A stretch of 51,232 nt of DNA from an uncultured bacterium (lineage in GTDB: Bacteria; Pseudomonadota; Gammaproteobacteria; Burkholderiales; Burkholderiaceae_E). How positions within the stretch are numbered: the stretch's first letter is position 1; each line of letters begins with the position of its first letter. The position numbers and the translations under genes were made by a program. The notes beneath the pieces are model-generated. The model did not search any database and was not told the DNA's origin. It saw nothing but the letters and a program-made list of their open reading frames with translations. The stretch covers positions 1 to 51,232 of the forward strand of contig CAIVPX010000053.1 in the NCBI GenBank assembly GCA_903907905.1, given 5' to 3'. Below, in pieces: positions 25,412 through 33,956 of this stretch.

Positions 25412-25852
25412 TCAGGCCTGTCGCACCGCCGAAACCGCCGCGCGCAGGCCCAGCAGATAGCTGTCGATGCCAAATCCGCAAATCTGGCCCTTGACCACCT
25501 CGGCAAACACCGAAACATGGCGAAACGCCTCGCGCGCATGCACATGGGACATATGCACCTCGATGATGGGGCAGGAGAGGATGGCGAGCGCATCGCGAAT
25601 GGCGTAGCTATAGTGGGTCCAAGCCCCCGCGTTGATGATCACGGCGCTCACGCCCTCGTGCAGGGCCTGATGGATGCGCTCGCACATGGCGCCTTCGAAA
25701 TTGCTCTGGAAGGAGTCGACCTCGACGCCCAGTTCGCGGCCGAGTTCAACCAGGCCGGCGTTGATCTGATCGAGCGTGATCGTGCCGTACTGTTTGGGGT
25801 CGCGTTTGCCAAACATGTTGAGATTGACGCCGTGCAGGGTCAGCACTTTCAT
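25412..25852 (-). CDS. Type II 3-dehydroquinate dehydratase, divergent (AroQ-like)
   Basis: 146 aa, the normal length of type II dehydroquinase, which dehydrates 3-dehydroquinate to 3-dehydroshikimate. Key residues are present: Asn12, Arg17 and the flexible-lid Tyr22 (NMFGKRDPKQYG), Asn74 and His80 (NAGAWTH), His100 (EVHMSH), Arg107 and Arg111 (HAREAFRH). Differences from the usual NPGAYTHTS and EVHLSN loops are Ala, Trp, Tyr-Ser-Tyr and a His for Asn103, all next to the substrate site. It ends an operon with a DctP receptor and a Gfo/Idh oxidoreductase (21 nt apart), so quinate/shikimate-type or cyclitol catabolism is more likely than aromatic amino acid synthesis. Confidence 0.87.
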   Translation of the reverse strand: MKVLTLHGVNLNMFGKRDPKQYGTITLDQINAGLVELGRELGVEVDSFQSNFEGAMCERIHQALHEGVSAVIINAGAWTHYSYAIRDALAILSCPIIEVHMSHVHAREAFRHVSVFAEVVKGQICGFGIDSYLLGLRAAVSAVRQA

Positions 25853-25873
25853 GGTCGGTTGCTCTCAGAGGGT

Positions 25874-26917
25874 TCAGGTTGGAACGGTTTGGCCGGTTTG
25901 TGCCGCTTCGGCGATGGCGATCGTGATTTTAAGATTCTGCAGGCCATCGCGCGCGCTGACCAGCGGTTGGATTCGACCCTCGACGAGATCGATGAAGTGC
26001 GCCATCTGCCTGCGGATGGGGTCGTCGCGCTGCAAGGCAAGCGTCTCTGAAGCGAAGGGCTTCCACCAGGAGGCCTCACCAGGGGTGGCATAGGTCTTGA
26101 GCCGCATCGTGGGCACCGACAGACTGCCCAGCGTTCCGGCGATGACGTAGCAGTCCTCGTCCGGGTAGCTGCTGTAGGCCTTGTTCTCCTGGCTGGTCTG
26201 CTCCCAACTGCGGGCGCTGGCCGCCGTGTCGCTCAGCATGAAGGTGCCTAGCGCGCCGTTGGCAAACCGCAGGCTGATCGCTGCACTATCCTCAACCTCG
26301 AACCCGCGTACGGCGTGGGAGGCGAAGGCCTGCACGGCCACGATTTCGCCGCACAGCATACGCAGGTTGTGCACCTCGTGGATGAGATTGAGCAGGATGG
26401 GGCCGGCGCCGCGCTGTCGCCGCCAGGGCGCTTGGCTGAAGTATTCGTCAGGCTTCATGAAGGTGGCGCTGCCCATCACGCTGACCAGTCGGCCGAGCCT
26501 GCCTGATTCGATCACCTCGCGTGCGCGGGCCATGATGGGGCTGTGCGCCCGGTGGTGTCCGATCAGCAGTCGTGCCCCGCAGCGCTCGACCTCATCGACC
26601 AGTCTCTGGGCATCAGTGAGTTCGGTTGCGATCGGCTTTTCCAGGAGAACAGGCAGGCCCGCCGCGATGCATTGCAGCGCCTGCTCGACGTGGAGCGCAT
26701 TGGGCGTGGCGAGCACGATTGCATCGGGCGGCTCGCTCGAAAGCAGCGCCTCCAGGCTTGGGTAAACCGGTATCCGCCAGGACTCGCCGAGCCTCTGTGC
26801 GGCTTGCGCCGGGTCGACGATGGCAGCGAGCGCGGCGCGCTCGCTGCGGGCAATGGCATCGAGGTGGGCCAGGCCGATGTAACCGGCTCCTGCGACGGCG
26901 ATGCGAGGGCGGCGCAT
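25874..26917 (-). CDS. Gfo/Idh/MocA family oxidoreductase
   Basis: This is an NAD(P)-dependent sugar or cyclitol dehydrogenase-like protein, 347 aa. The N-terminal Rossmann domain starts RIAVAGAGYIGLAHLDAI, and the family EKP motif is LLEKPIATEL. The C-terminal half is the alpha/beta domain of the family, including ILLNLIHEVHNLRMLCGE with the His that often serves in catalysis. It lies 11 nt after the DctP gene and 21 nt before the AroQ-like gene. Substrate is unknown; inositols, sugars and related hydroxy compounds are typical. Confidence 0.91.
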   Translation of the reverse strand: MRRPRIAVAGAGYIGLAHLDAIARSERAALAAIVDPAQAAQRLGESWRIPVYPSLEALLSSEPPDAIVLATPNALHVEQALQCIAAGLPVLLEKPIATELTDAQRLVDEVERCGARLLIGHHRAHSPIMARAREVIESGRLGRLVSVMGSATFMKPDEYFSQAPWRRQRGAGPILLNLIHEVHNLRMLCGEIVAVQAFASHAVRGFEVEDSAAISLRFANGALGTFMLSDTAASARSWEQTSQENKAYSSYPDEDCYVIAGTLGSLSVPTMRLKTYATPGEASWWKPFASETLALQRDDPIRRQMAHFIDLVEGRIQPLVSARDGLQNLKITIAIAEAAQTGQTVPT

Positions 26918-26928
26918 CGCGCTTCGGT

Positions 26929-27924
26929 TTACTTGCGCAGCTTGGCGAGTTCAGCCTGCAACTCGGCCACGGTCGCGGCAATCGCCTCGCCGTGCTTGGC
27001 AATGACCGGCTTCATCTTGTCCTGCAGGAGGCGCATTTCGGCCGGCGGGAGTTGCGTGACGGTCATGCCGCCCTTTTTCAGCGTCTCGATCGCACCGGCC
27101 ACCTGCTCACGCGCCACTGTGCGCTGGAGCTTTGCTGATTCGATCGCAGCGGCTTGCACGATCTGGCGGTCGGCTGCGGGCAGCCCGTCCCAAAACTTCT
27201 TGCTGATCATCACCGACTGAGGATTGTACTGATGGTTGGTCAGTGCCAGAAACTTCTGGACCTCCTGAAACTTGTTGGCGGCGATCACGGTCACCGGATT
27301 TTCCTGTCCGTCGATCGCACGTTGCTCGAGCGCCGCATACACCTCGGGAAAAGGCAGGGGCGTGGGGTTGGCCCCCAGCGCTTTCACCCAGTCGACATTG
27401 ATGGGGTTGGGAATGACGCGCAGCTTCAGCCCCTCGATATCGGCTACTTTGTTGATCGCCCGACGGCCGTTGGTGAGATTGCGAAAGCCAAGCTCGTAGT
27501 AGGCGAGACCGACGATGCCTTTTTCCTCCAGCCGGGCGTGCATGCGCGTGCCGAATGCGCCATCGACGACCACATCGGCTTCTTGTTCGTTGGCGAACAT
27601 GAAGGGGAAGTCATAGACGGCGAAATCCTTCACCAGGCTGGCGAGGATGCCCGAATTCATCGACACCATCTCAAGCGTGCCGCCCTGAAGCGCCGACACG
27701 TTGGCCTGGTCGCTGCCCAGCACGGCGCCGGGGAAGAGGTTGACCTTGATTCGACCACCGGAGCGTGCCTGGACCAGTTCAGCGAACTTTTCCATACCGG
27801 CGACGATCGGGTGACCCTTGGGGTTCTGGGTTGCGAACTTGATGGTCTTTTCCTGCGCGGTGGCCACGCCAGCGAGGCCGGCGATCAGGGTGGCCACGAC
27901 GGACTTGAGCAGCATGCGTTTCAT
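26929..27924 (-). CDS. TRAP transporter substrate-binding protein DctP (orphan)
   Basis: This is a periplasmic TRAP receptor, 331 aa, with a Sec signal peptide (LLKSVVATLIAGLAGVATAQ). DctP segments are SGGRIKVNLFPGAVLG, IEGLKLRVIPNPINVDWVKA and PFPEVYAALEQRAIDGQENP, where Arg in KLRV usually binds the ligand carboxylate. The start at 27924 is preceded by GAGGAGA. No DctQ/DctM genes are adjacent; it may use the transporter at 20.1-22.0 kb or one elsewhere. It is the first gene of the operon with the oxidoreductase and AroQ-like protein. Confidence 0.92.
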   Translation of the reverse strand: MKRMLLKSVVATLIAGLAGVATAQEKTIKFATQNPKGHPIVAGMEKFAELVQARSGGRIKVNLFPGAVLGSDQANVSALQGGTLEMVSMNSGILASLVKDFAVYDFPFMFANEQEADVVVDGAFGTRMHARLEEKGIVGLAYYELGFRNLTNGRRAINKVADIEGLKLRVIPNPINVDWVKALGANPTPLPFPEVYAALEQRAIDGQENPVTVIAANKFQEVQKFLALTNHQYNPQSVMISKKFWDGLPAADRQIVQAAAIESAKLQRTVAREQVAGAIETLKKGGMTVTQLPPAEMRLLQDKMKPVIAKHGEAIAATVAELQAELAKLRK

Positions 27925-28048
27925 GAGCGTCTCCTCGTTTCGGGTTGGGCGGGCGTCTTTCCGGTTGCCCGATGGGCGAAATGTACCAGTTAGTTCATTT
28001 TGCGTCGAAGCCGCGCGGGGTGCGAACGTGTGGCGCTATCATGCGCCG

Positions 28049-28654
28049 ATGAGCGTTCAATCCTTATCCGAACTGCGTGCGCGCTACCCGGCACCGACCG
28101 AGCGCGTTCTCAAAAAACAATTGCCGGCGCTGGATAGCCATTGTCGGCGATTTGTCGGGCTGTCGCCCTTTGTGGTGATGGCGTCGAGCGACCCCGCCGG
28201 CGGGCTGGACGCATCGCCCCGCGGGGGCGCGCCCGGATTCGTCAGGATCAATGAGGCGGGCGAATTGCTGATCCCCGATGCCTCGGGCAACAACCGGCTC
28301 GATACCCTGTCGAATATCGTGCAAACCGGCCGGGTGGGCCTGCTCTTCATGGTGCCTGGGGTTGACGAAACCCTTCGGGTCAACGGCTGGGCGGTGCTGT
28401 CGGAAGCCCCCGAGCACCTGAGCCTCTTCACCGACGAACGCCGGTCGCCGAGCGTGGTGATCTGCGTGCGTGTCGAGGAGGCCTATCTTCACTGTGCCAA
28501 GGCGCTGATGCGCTCGGCCCTCTGGGACCCCGCCGTTCGGGTGGACCGCGAGGTCTTGCCCAGCATGGGCGAGATGATCAAGGACCAGATCGGCAGCGAC
28601 GCCCCGGCCGAGACGCGCGAGGCGATGCTGGCGCGATATCGGGCCGAACTCTGA
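28049..28654 (+). CDS. PPOX-class probable FMN-dependent protein
   Basis: 201 aa, split-barrel flavin-binding family related to pyridoxamine 5'-phosphate oxidase (the DR_2398/MSMEG_1061-like group). The signature parts are PFVVMASSDPAGGLDASPRG, LIPDASGNNRLDTLSNI and VGLLFMVPGVDETLRVNG, which line the FMN site. The function of this group is unknown. The ATG at 28049 is immediately preceded by an inverted repeat GGCGC-TATCAT-GCGCC (28032-28047), and no ribosome-binding site is evident, so a leaderless or otherwise unusual start is possible. It is divergent from the DctP operon. Confidence 0.88.
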   Translation: MSVQSLSELRARYPAPTERVLKKQLPALDSHCRRFVGLSPFVVMASSDPAGGLDASPRGGAPGFVRINEAGELLIPDASGNNRLDTLSNIVQTGRVGLLFMVPGVDETLRVNGWAVLSEAPEHLSLFTDERRSPSVVICVRVEEAYLHCAKALMRSALWDPAVRVDREVLPSMGEMIKDQIGSDAPAETREAMLARYRAEL

Positions 28655-28742
28655 TTCCCGGTCGTTTCGCCGCGCGTCCTCACAGCCCATCTCGCCGCCA
28701 TTAGGACCCAGGGTCTGAGCCTGGCGCCCGCCGCGCCGCCCC

Positions 28743-29243
28743 TCAGCCCAGATAGTCCATCTTGCCCACCGGGACGCCGTTGTGGCGCAGCAGCCCGTAG
28801 GCCGTGGTGACGTGGAAGTAGAAGTTGGGCAGCGCCCAGGTGCGCAGGAAATCGGTGGCGGTGAATTCGCGCCGCCAGTCGCCGAATTTCAGCACGATCT
28901 GCCGCGAGGCGCTGTCGGCGAACGCGCTGGCATCGATGCTCTCGATGAAGGCGAGGGTCTTGTCAATGCGGGCGATGAGTTCTGCGAGGCTGGCTTCGTT
29001 ATCCGGGTGCCTGGGAATTTCAACGCCCGCCAGGCGCGCAATCGCACCCTTGGCCGAGTCGCAGGCGATCTGAACCTGCCGGGCCATCGGAAACATGTCG
29101 GGAAAGAGGCGCGCGCCAAGCAGCGCCGACTCGTCGATCTTGTGTTCGGCCGCGTGATGGGCCGCCTTGTTCAGGATGGTTTTCAGCGTGCTGAGAAAGT
29201 GCACGAAGACCGGGGTGGATTCGGCGTACAGGGTGGCGGACAT
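28743..29243 (-). CDS. DUF1993 family protein
   Basis: 166 aa, a four-helix-bundle protein of the DUF1993 family (DinB-like fold, function unknown). Characteristic parts are ARLFPDMFPMARQVQIACD in the first half and NFYFHVTTAYGLLRHNGVPV at the C-terminus. The start at 29243 (MSATLYAES) is chosen because the 30 extra residues of the open frame are low-complexity Thr/Ser/Pro sequence. The bicupin gene ends 61 nt upstream in the same direction. Confidence 0.87.
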   Translation of the reverse strand: MSATLYAESTPVFVHFLSTLKTILNKAAHHAAEHKIDESALLGARLFPDMFPMARQVQIACDSAKGAIARLAGVEIPRHPDNEASLAELIARIDKTLAFIESIDASAFADSASRQIVLKFGDWRREFTATDFLRTWALPNFYFHVTTAYGLLRHNGVPVGKMDYLG

Positions 29244-29304
29244 CGTGGGCTCGGTGTGGACAAGCGGGGTAGAGGTACTGGCGGGCGTATCGGCCCGCCA
29301 GGGA

Positions 29305-30105
29305 TCAGTCTGCAGCAGACTGACGTGAGACAAGCGAGGTCAGCGTGGTGCGCTCGGGATCGGGGTGCGGGTGAAGGCAGGCGTCGCCCGGAAACTGCAG
29401 GATGAGCACTTCGGCCCCGCGGGGCCCAGCCTGCAGCGCAAGCGGTGCTTCGTCGGCGTCGCTCCAGATCATGGACAGCCAGTCGAGGGGCGCCGACGCC
29501 TGCTGCAGCGAGCCGCCCACCACCACGTGATAGCGGCCCGCGCCGCCGGGAAGCGACGGCGCCTGGGCGCTGGCGTGTGCCGGGATGCGCATCAGCCAGG
29601 CGCCGAGACCGACCGTCTTCTCGGGCATGATCTGATCGACACGCAGTTCGCTGACCGTCGCGTCGCGCGTGCCGGCGGTCTCGTGAAACTCGCTGACACA
29701 ATCAAAGCGCGGAATCTTTGCGGGGTCGCGAAAGCCCCGCGATTCGGGCATGAAAAACACGCCGCTCTCGGTGCGAGGCCGAAGCGTGAGGTACCAGAGC
29801 CCCTGGTCGCCGGGCAGAATGGGACCGTAGGGACTGCGTTGCCCAGCGTAGTGCACGGTAAGTGGTCGCAGTTCGTGGGTACCGAGCTTGCCGCCCCCCG
29901 CCACCACGACCTGGAATTGCCCCCAGCCGTGAAAGTGCGCGGGCAGCAGTCGTCCGGGCTCCTGTTCGATCAGGAAGGCGTTGGGGTGCCGCGTGTCGCC
30001 CGCAGGGCCGCCGATGATGACGCTCTTGTGCGACAGCAGCGCGCCGTCCATCTTGAAGGACTGCCGAGTCTGTCTGGCCTGAGCCAGTGTGCCGACATGG
30101 ATCAT
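29305..30105 (-). CDS. Bicupin-like hypothetical protein
   Basis: 266 aa. The N-terminal half contains a cupin-like metal site motif, LPAHFHGWGQFQVVV, then a second conserved strand WYLTLRPRTESGVFFMPES. The C-terminal half repeats the pattern more weakly (GRYHVVVGGS and EVLILQFPGDA), so the protein is probably a bicupin with only the first site intact. The role is unknown. The start at 30105 follows AAGGGAGA at about 10 nt; the 14-codon longer frame overlaps no useful signal. It lies 49 nt after the stop of the Bug receptor gene, probably in one transcript. Confidence 0.72.
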   Translation of the reverse strand: MIHVGTLAQARQTRQSFKMDGALLSHKSVIIGGPAGDTRHPNAFLIEQEPGRLLPAHFHGWGQFQVVVAGGGKLGTHELRPLTVHYAGQRSPYGPILPGDQGLWYLTLRPRTESGVFFMPESRGFRDPAKIPRFDCVSEFHETAGTRDATVSELRVDQIMPEKTVGLGAWLMRIPAHASAQAPSLPGGAGRYHVVVGGSLQQASAPLDWLSMIWSDADEAPLALQAGPRGAEVLILQFPGDACLHPHPDPERTTLTSLVSRQSAAD

Positions 30106-30154
30106 CTGCGGGTCTCCCTTTCGAAGGCGTGAGCTTAGCGGATCCACAAGGCCG

Positions 30155-31120
30155 TTAACGGATCGCCGCGCCGATGGCCTTCACGACCGGCGTCCATTTT
30201 TCCCGTTCGGCACGCAGAATTCGGGCCAGCGCCTCGGGCCCTTGGTTGGTGGCTTCGATGCCCATCGCCGCAAGTTTCTGACCCACGTCCGGGCGCGTCA
30301 TGGTCCGGTTGACGTCGGCATTGATCTGCAGGGTGAGTTCTCGGCTCAAGCCCCGGGGGCCGAAGAGCCCCAGGTAAAGCGAATAGTCATAGCCCGGGAG
30401 GATTTCGTTGATGGCGGGGACGTCCGCAAGGATGGCCGCGCGCTTGGGTTCACTCACGGCTAGCAGACGTAACTTGCCCGCGTGTACGTGGGGCAGGGCG
30501 ATATTGGCCGAGGTGAGCATCAGTTGGATCTGCCCCCCGAGCAGATCGGCCATCGCCGGCCCGCCCCCTCGATAGGGCACGTGCACCAGGCTGAGTCCGG
30601 CGCGCTGCGCAAGCAAGGCGGTGCCCAGGTGGGTCGGAGACCCTTCGCCGCTGGTGCCGTAGGCAATGCGATTGGGCTGGGTTCTGGCCCAGTCTAGAAA
30701 CTCCTTCAGTCCGCCGGGTGCGACCGACGGGTGTACCACCATCACCGTGGTGGATACGCCGACCGATGCGATGGGGGTGAAGTCATCGACCCCGTCAAAC
30801 GGCATGTTCTCCATCATCAGGGGATTGAGCACGTGAGTGCTCATCACGCCGAGCAGCAGGGTCTGGCCGTCGGGCTTGGCCTTGGCAACCAGATCGGAAC
30901 CGATATTGCCCGAAGCTCCCGAGCGGTTCTCCACCACGAAGGCCTGGTTGTAATGCTGGCGAAATGCGTCGGCGAGCAGGCGTGCAAGCAGGTCGGCCGA
31001 TCCACCGGGCGCCCAGGGCACGATGATGCGCACGGGACCTTCAGGAAACGCGGCCTGGGCTGGCAGACAGAGCAGGGCGGCCAGTGCCATTGCGAGGCGG
31101 GCCAGGCGGATGCGCAGCAT
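30155..31120 (-). CDS. Bug/TctC-family periplasmic solute-binding protein
   Basis: This is a TTT-type receptor, 321 aa, with a Sec signal peptide (LARLAMALAALLCLPAQAAF). Mature motifs are RIIVPWAPGGSADLLAR, VVENRSGASGNIG and HVPYRGGGPAMADLL. The start at 31120 has AGGGGAGA upstream. It is the first gene of a reverse-strand unit with the bicupin and perhaps DUF1993 proteins. No membrane subunits are nearby and the ligand is unknown. Confidence 0.92.
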   Translation of the reverse strand: MLRIRLARLAMALAALLCLPAQAAFPEGPVRIIVPWAPGGSADLLARLLADAFRQHYNQAFVVENRSGASGNIGSDLVAKAKPDGQTLLLGVMSTHVLNPLMMENMPFDGVDDFTPIASVGVSTTVMVVHPSVAPGGLKEFLDWARTQPNRIAYGTSGEGSPTHLGTALLAQRAGLSLVHVPYRGGGPAMADLLGGQIQLMLTSANIALPHVHAGKLRLLAVSEPKRAAILADVPAINEILPGYDYSLYLGLFGPRGLSRELTLQINADVNRTMTRPDVGQKLAAMGIEATNQGPEALARILRAEREKWTPVVKAIGAAIR

Positions 31121-31221
31121 GGAATGTCTCCCCTTGTGTTTTGTGGTGTCGACTGTAGCCGATTCCCCGCGAGACCGTGCGATGGCCGCTACATTGGGCC
31201 CATGGCGAGCGGATCAGCGGC

Positions 31222-31250
31222 TTGCACGGCCTGCGTCCTGCCCGTATATT
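31222..31250 (+). promoter_or_regulatory. Putative leuA promoter
   Basis: TTGCAC (31222-31227) and TATATT (31245-31250) with a 17-bp spacer: a strong sigma70-like match. The predicted transcription start, about 7 nt on, coincides with the ATG of the short leader frame at 31257. Confidence 0.65.
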
Positions 31251-31256
31251 CTCTCG

Positions 31257-31370
31257 ATGGGCTCAAATCGTATCCCCCTCATTGCTTCGCTGATGGCTGC
31301 CGCGCTGCGGCGGCCGCTGGGTGTGCGCCGTCTACCGGCGCCCGCCCTGCTACTGCGCCCCGCGCGCTAA
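31257..31370 (+). CDS. Candidate leuA leader peptide
   Basis: A 37-codon frame, or 25 codons from the internal ATG at 31293, ends 72 nt before leuA. It contains eight Leu codons including a CTG-CTA-CTG run near the end. CTA is rare in GC-rich genomes, and control codons of attenuators are often rare. The promoter places the transcript start almost at the first ATG, so translation would be leaderless, or would begin at the second ATG, which has no clear ribosome-binding site. No classic terminator with a T-run is visible before leuA, so attenuation would have to use another mechanism. It could also be chance coding. Confidence 0.35.
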   Translation: MGSNRIPLIASLMAAALRRPLGVRRLPAPALLLRPAR

Positions 31371-31442
31371 AACTCCCCCCTCTTCCCATCACCGTTTTGC
31401 AAGCTCCCCAGACCAGCGGGGGCAGACCCAGGAGTATCCGAC

Positions 31443-32987
31443 ATGGCCGAAAAACTGATCATCTTCGACACCACCCTCAGGGACGGCGAGCAAAGCCCGG
31501 GCGCGTCCATGACCAAGGACGAAAAGCTGCGGATTGCCCGTCAATTGGAAAAGCTTCGTGTCGATGTGATCGAGGCGGGGTTTGCAGCCTCGTCCAATGG
31601 CGATTTCGAGGCGGTCAAGGCTATTGCTGCAACCATTCGCGATTCGACCGTGTGTTCGCTGTCGCGCGCCAACGATCGCGACATTGCGCGTGCGGCCGAA
31701 GCGTTGAGCGGGGCGAAGTCGTCGCGCATCCACACCTTCATTGCCACCTCGGCACTGCACATGGAAAAAAAGCTGCGCATGACACCCGAGCAGGTGCATG
31801 AGCAGGCAAGACTCGCGGTACGCTTTGCGCGCAAGTTCACCGACAACGTTGAATTCTCGCCCGAAGACGGCAGTCGCTCCGACATCGATTTCCTGTGCCG
31901 CGTCATCGAGGACGTGATCAAGGAAGGGGCCACCACCATCAATTTCGCCGACACCGTGGGTTACGCGGTACCCGAAATGTTCGGTCAGTTGGTACGCACG
32001 CTTCGTGAGCGCATCCCCAATTCCGACAAGGCGGTCTGGTCGGTGCACTGCCACAACGACCTCGGGATGGCGGTGGCCAACTCGCTGGCCGGCGTCACTA
32101 TCGGTGGCGCGCGGCAGATCGAGTGCACCATCAACGGACTGGGTGAGCGGGCTGGCAACACCTCGCTCGAGGAAGTTGTCATGGCGCTGAAGACGCGCCG
32201 TGACTTTTTCGGTCTGGACGTGGGCATCGACACCGCGCAGATCGTGCCAACCTCCAAGCTGGTGTCGGGCATCACCGGTTTTGCAGTGCAGCCCAACAAG
32301 GCCGTGGTGGGCGCCAATGCCTTCGCCCATGCCTCGGGCATCCACCAGGACGGCGTGCTCAAGCAGCGGGACACCTACGAGATCATGAGAGCCGAGGACG
32401 TCGGCTGGTCGGCCAACAAGATCGTGCTTGGCAAGCTCTCGGGGCGCAACGCCTTCAAGCAGCGCGTGCAGGAGTTGGGCATTCCGGTCGACTCTGAAAC
32501 CGAACTCAATGCCGCGTTCGCGCGCTTCAAAGACCTGGCCGATCGCAAGAGCGACATTTTCGATGAGGACATTCAGGCGCTGTTTTCCGACGAATCGGTC
32601 ACGCCCGAGTCCGAGCACTTCAAGCTGGTGTCGCTCGCCCAATCGTCCGAAACGGGCGAGCGGCCCCACGCCGAGGTCACGCTCTCGATCGCGGGCCGTG
32701 AGTCACGCAAGGCGGCCTCGGGCAACGGCCCAGTCGACGCCACCCTCAAGGCCATCGAGGCGCAGGTCGATTCCGGCTCGGAGCTGCTGCTGTATTCGGT
32801 CAACGCCATCACCACCGGTACCGAGTCGCAAGGCGAGGTCACCGTCAGGCTGTCGCGTGCGGGGCGCATCGTCAATGGCGTCGGAGCTGACCCCGACATC
32901 ATCGTGGCGTCGGCCAAGGCCTACATCAATGCGCTCAACAAGCTGCAAAGCAATCTCGAGCGGGTCAATCCGCAGTCGGGCGTCTGA
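31443..32987 (+). CDS. leuA: 2-isopropylmalate synthase
   Basis: This enzyme catalyses the first committed step of leucine synthesis: acetyl-CoA plus 2-ketoisovalerate to 2-isopropylmalate. It is 514 aa, the usual bacterial length. The TIM-barrel active site starts with [16 protein letters not shown], and [13 protein letters not shown] carries the metal-binding His pair; [16 protein letters not shown] and GIHQDGVLK are also standard. The C-terminal regulatory domain for leucine feedback is present (from about residue 390). The class II aldolase gene follows after 23 nt. The operon is separate from the LeuCD-like genes at 13-15 kb. Confidence 0.96.
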   Translation: MAEKLIIFDTTLRDGEQSPGASMTKDEKLRIARQLEKLRVDVIEAGFAASSNGDFEAVKAIAATIRDSTVCSLSRANDRDIARAAEALSGAKSSRIHTFIATSALHMEKKLRMTPEQVHEQARLAVRFARKFTDNVEFSPEDGSRSDIDFLCRVIEDVIKEGATTINFADTVGYAVPEMFGQLVRTLRERIPNSDKAVWSVHCHNDLGMAVANSLAGVTIGGARQIECTINGLGERAGNTSLEEVVMALKTRRDFFGLDVGIDTAQIVPTSKLVSGITGFAVQPNKAVVGANAFAHASGIHQDGVLKQRDTYEIMRAEDVGWSANKIVLGKLSGRNAFKQRVQELGIPVDSETELNAAFARFKDLADRKSDIFDEDIQALFSDESVTPESEHFKLVSLAQSSETGERPHAEVTLSIAGRESRKAASGNGPVDATLKAIEAQVDSGSELLLYSVNAITTGTESQGEVTVRLSRAGRIVNGVGADPDIIVASAKAYINALNKLQSNLERVNPQSGV

Positions 32988-33010
32988 AGCGGTCTGCAAG
33001 GGAGAAATCC

Positions 33011-33775
33011 ATGAGTGTCACCCATCTGAAATCGGCGCGCGATCACGATGCGTTGCGCGAACTCAAGGTTCATCTGGCCGCCGCCATGAGGATGGCCGTG
33101 CTGCATGAACTGGATGAAGGCATCGACAATCACTTTACGGCCAAGGTGCCCGGTCGCGAGGGTCAGTACGTCATGCTGCCCTTCGGTTATCACTGGTCCG
33201 AGGCGCGCGCCGATGACATGGTGGTTTTCGATGAGGCTGGAACCACGCTGGAGGGCGAGGGGCGCATCGAATTGTCAGCGTACTGCATTCATGCGCCGTT
33301 TCACCGACTGACGGGCGCCGAGGTGGTGCTGCATACGCATCAGCCCTGGGCGCTCGCGCTGAACATGCTCAAGGACAACCGCCTGCTGCCTGCGACCCAG
33401 ACCGCGGTGTTCTACCAGGAGCTGATCGCCTATGACGATCACTACGACGGCACGGCTGACCTCCCCTCGGAAGGCGAACGCCTGGCCAGGGTGTCAGGCG
33501 GCAAACCGGTCGTGTTCATGAAGAACCACGGGGTGATCGCGACCGGCCGCACTGTTGCCGAGGCCTATCGGCGCCTTTACAAGCTCGAAAAGGCCTGCAA
33601 GACCCAGGTGCTGGCGATGTCGACCGGCCGGGAACTGGAGGTGCTCGCGCCTGGGATCATCGCCAAGGTGCTGGCACCGGCAGCCCTCGAGACGCACAAC
33701 CGTGACGACCGCGATCGGCTGTTTTTCGAGGCGATGATGCGGGTGCTGGACCGGAACATGCCGGGGTACCGCTGA
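33011..33775 (+). CDS. Class II aldolase/adducin family protein
   Basis: 254 aa, a zinc-dependent class II aldolase/epimerase fold. The metal-binding His pair is in [13 protein letters not shown] and a third His in [12 protein letters not shown]; the N-terminal [10 protein letters not shown] is the usual phosphate-loop region. In this family members may be fuculose-phosphate aldolases, decarboxylases or proteins of unknown role; the HTHQPWA context is seen in Burkholderiales paralogues without assigned function. It follows leuA by 23 nt with GGGAGA as ribosome-binding site and is likely co-transcribed, but has no known role in leucine synthesis. Confidence 0.87.
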   Translation: MSVTHLKSARDHDALRELKVHLAAAMRMAVLHELDEGIDNHFTAKVPGREGQYVMLPFGYHWSEARADDMVVFDEAGTTLEGEGRIELSAYCIHAPFHRLTGAEVVLHTHQPWALALNMLKDNRLLPATQTAVFYQELIAYDDHYDGTADLPSEGERLARVSGGKPVVFMKNHGVIATGRTVAEAYRRLYKLEKACKTQVLAMSTGRELEVLAPGIIAKVLAPAALETHNRDDRDRLFFEAMMRVLDRNMPGYR

Positions 33776-33798
33776 CGCGTTCCGCCTGGCCCGCCGTC

Positions 33799-33827
33799 TG
33801 GACGGGGGGCGAGTTTTTGTATATTAT
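33799..33827 (+). promoter_or_regulatory. Putative rpsO promoter
   Basis: TGGACG (33799-33804) and TATTAT (33822-33827) are separated by 17 bp, in an AT-rich patch that stands out in this sequence. It would give a 5' leader of about 120 nt for rpsO. Confidence 0.5.
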
Positions 33828-33926
33828 TCAAAGGCTTTGCTGAAAGTTTTCGGTACCAGTTGGACCGGTACGATTAGCGATGGCGAAGCGTTTGCACGGT
33901 CCGCATCCCGGCGGCGCCGCAAGTTT

Positions 33927-33941
33927 GTGCCCGACGGGCAC
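33927..33941 (+). promoter_or_regulatory. Hairpin before rpsO ribosome-binding site (S15 leader candidate)
   Basis: GTGCCC-GAC-GGGCAC is a perfect 6-bp stem that ends 4 nt before AAAGGGG, the rpsO ribosome-binding site. In many bacteria S15 represses its own translation through a structure in this place. A second possible stem, GTACC with GGTAC, lies further upstream (about 33853-33871). That it is an S15 autoregulatory leader is inference from position. Confidence 0.4.
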
Positions 33942-33956
33942 GTCAAAGGGGTCATC

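Larger units (their letters stand above)
31121..31442 (+). other. 322-bp gap before leuA (promoter and leader region)
   Basis: This is the only gap over 300 bp. It holds the ribosome-binding site of the reverse-strand Bug gene at its left end, a strong forward promoter at 31222-31250, a short Leu-rich open frame (31257-31370), then about 70 nt of C-rich leader with a partial CCCC/GGGG pairing near 31406-31421 and the leuA ribosome-binding site AGGAG (31430-31434). Confidence 0.6.

Noticed and set aside
28032-28047. TATCAT inside the inverted repeat as a promoter -10 for the PPOX-class gene.
   Set aside because: No acceptable -35 hexamer is present at the right distance, so it is mentioned only as an inverted repeat next to the start.
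31389-32669. A 426-codon reverse-strand frame opposite leuA.
   Set aside because: Shadow of leuA; no signature of any family.
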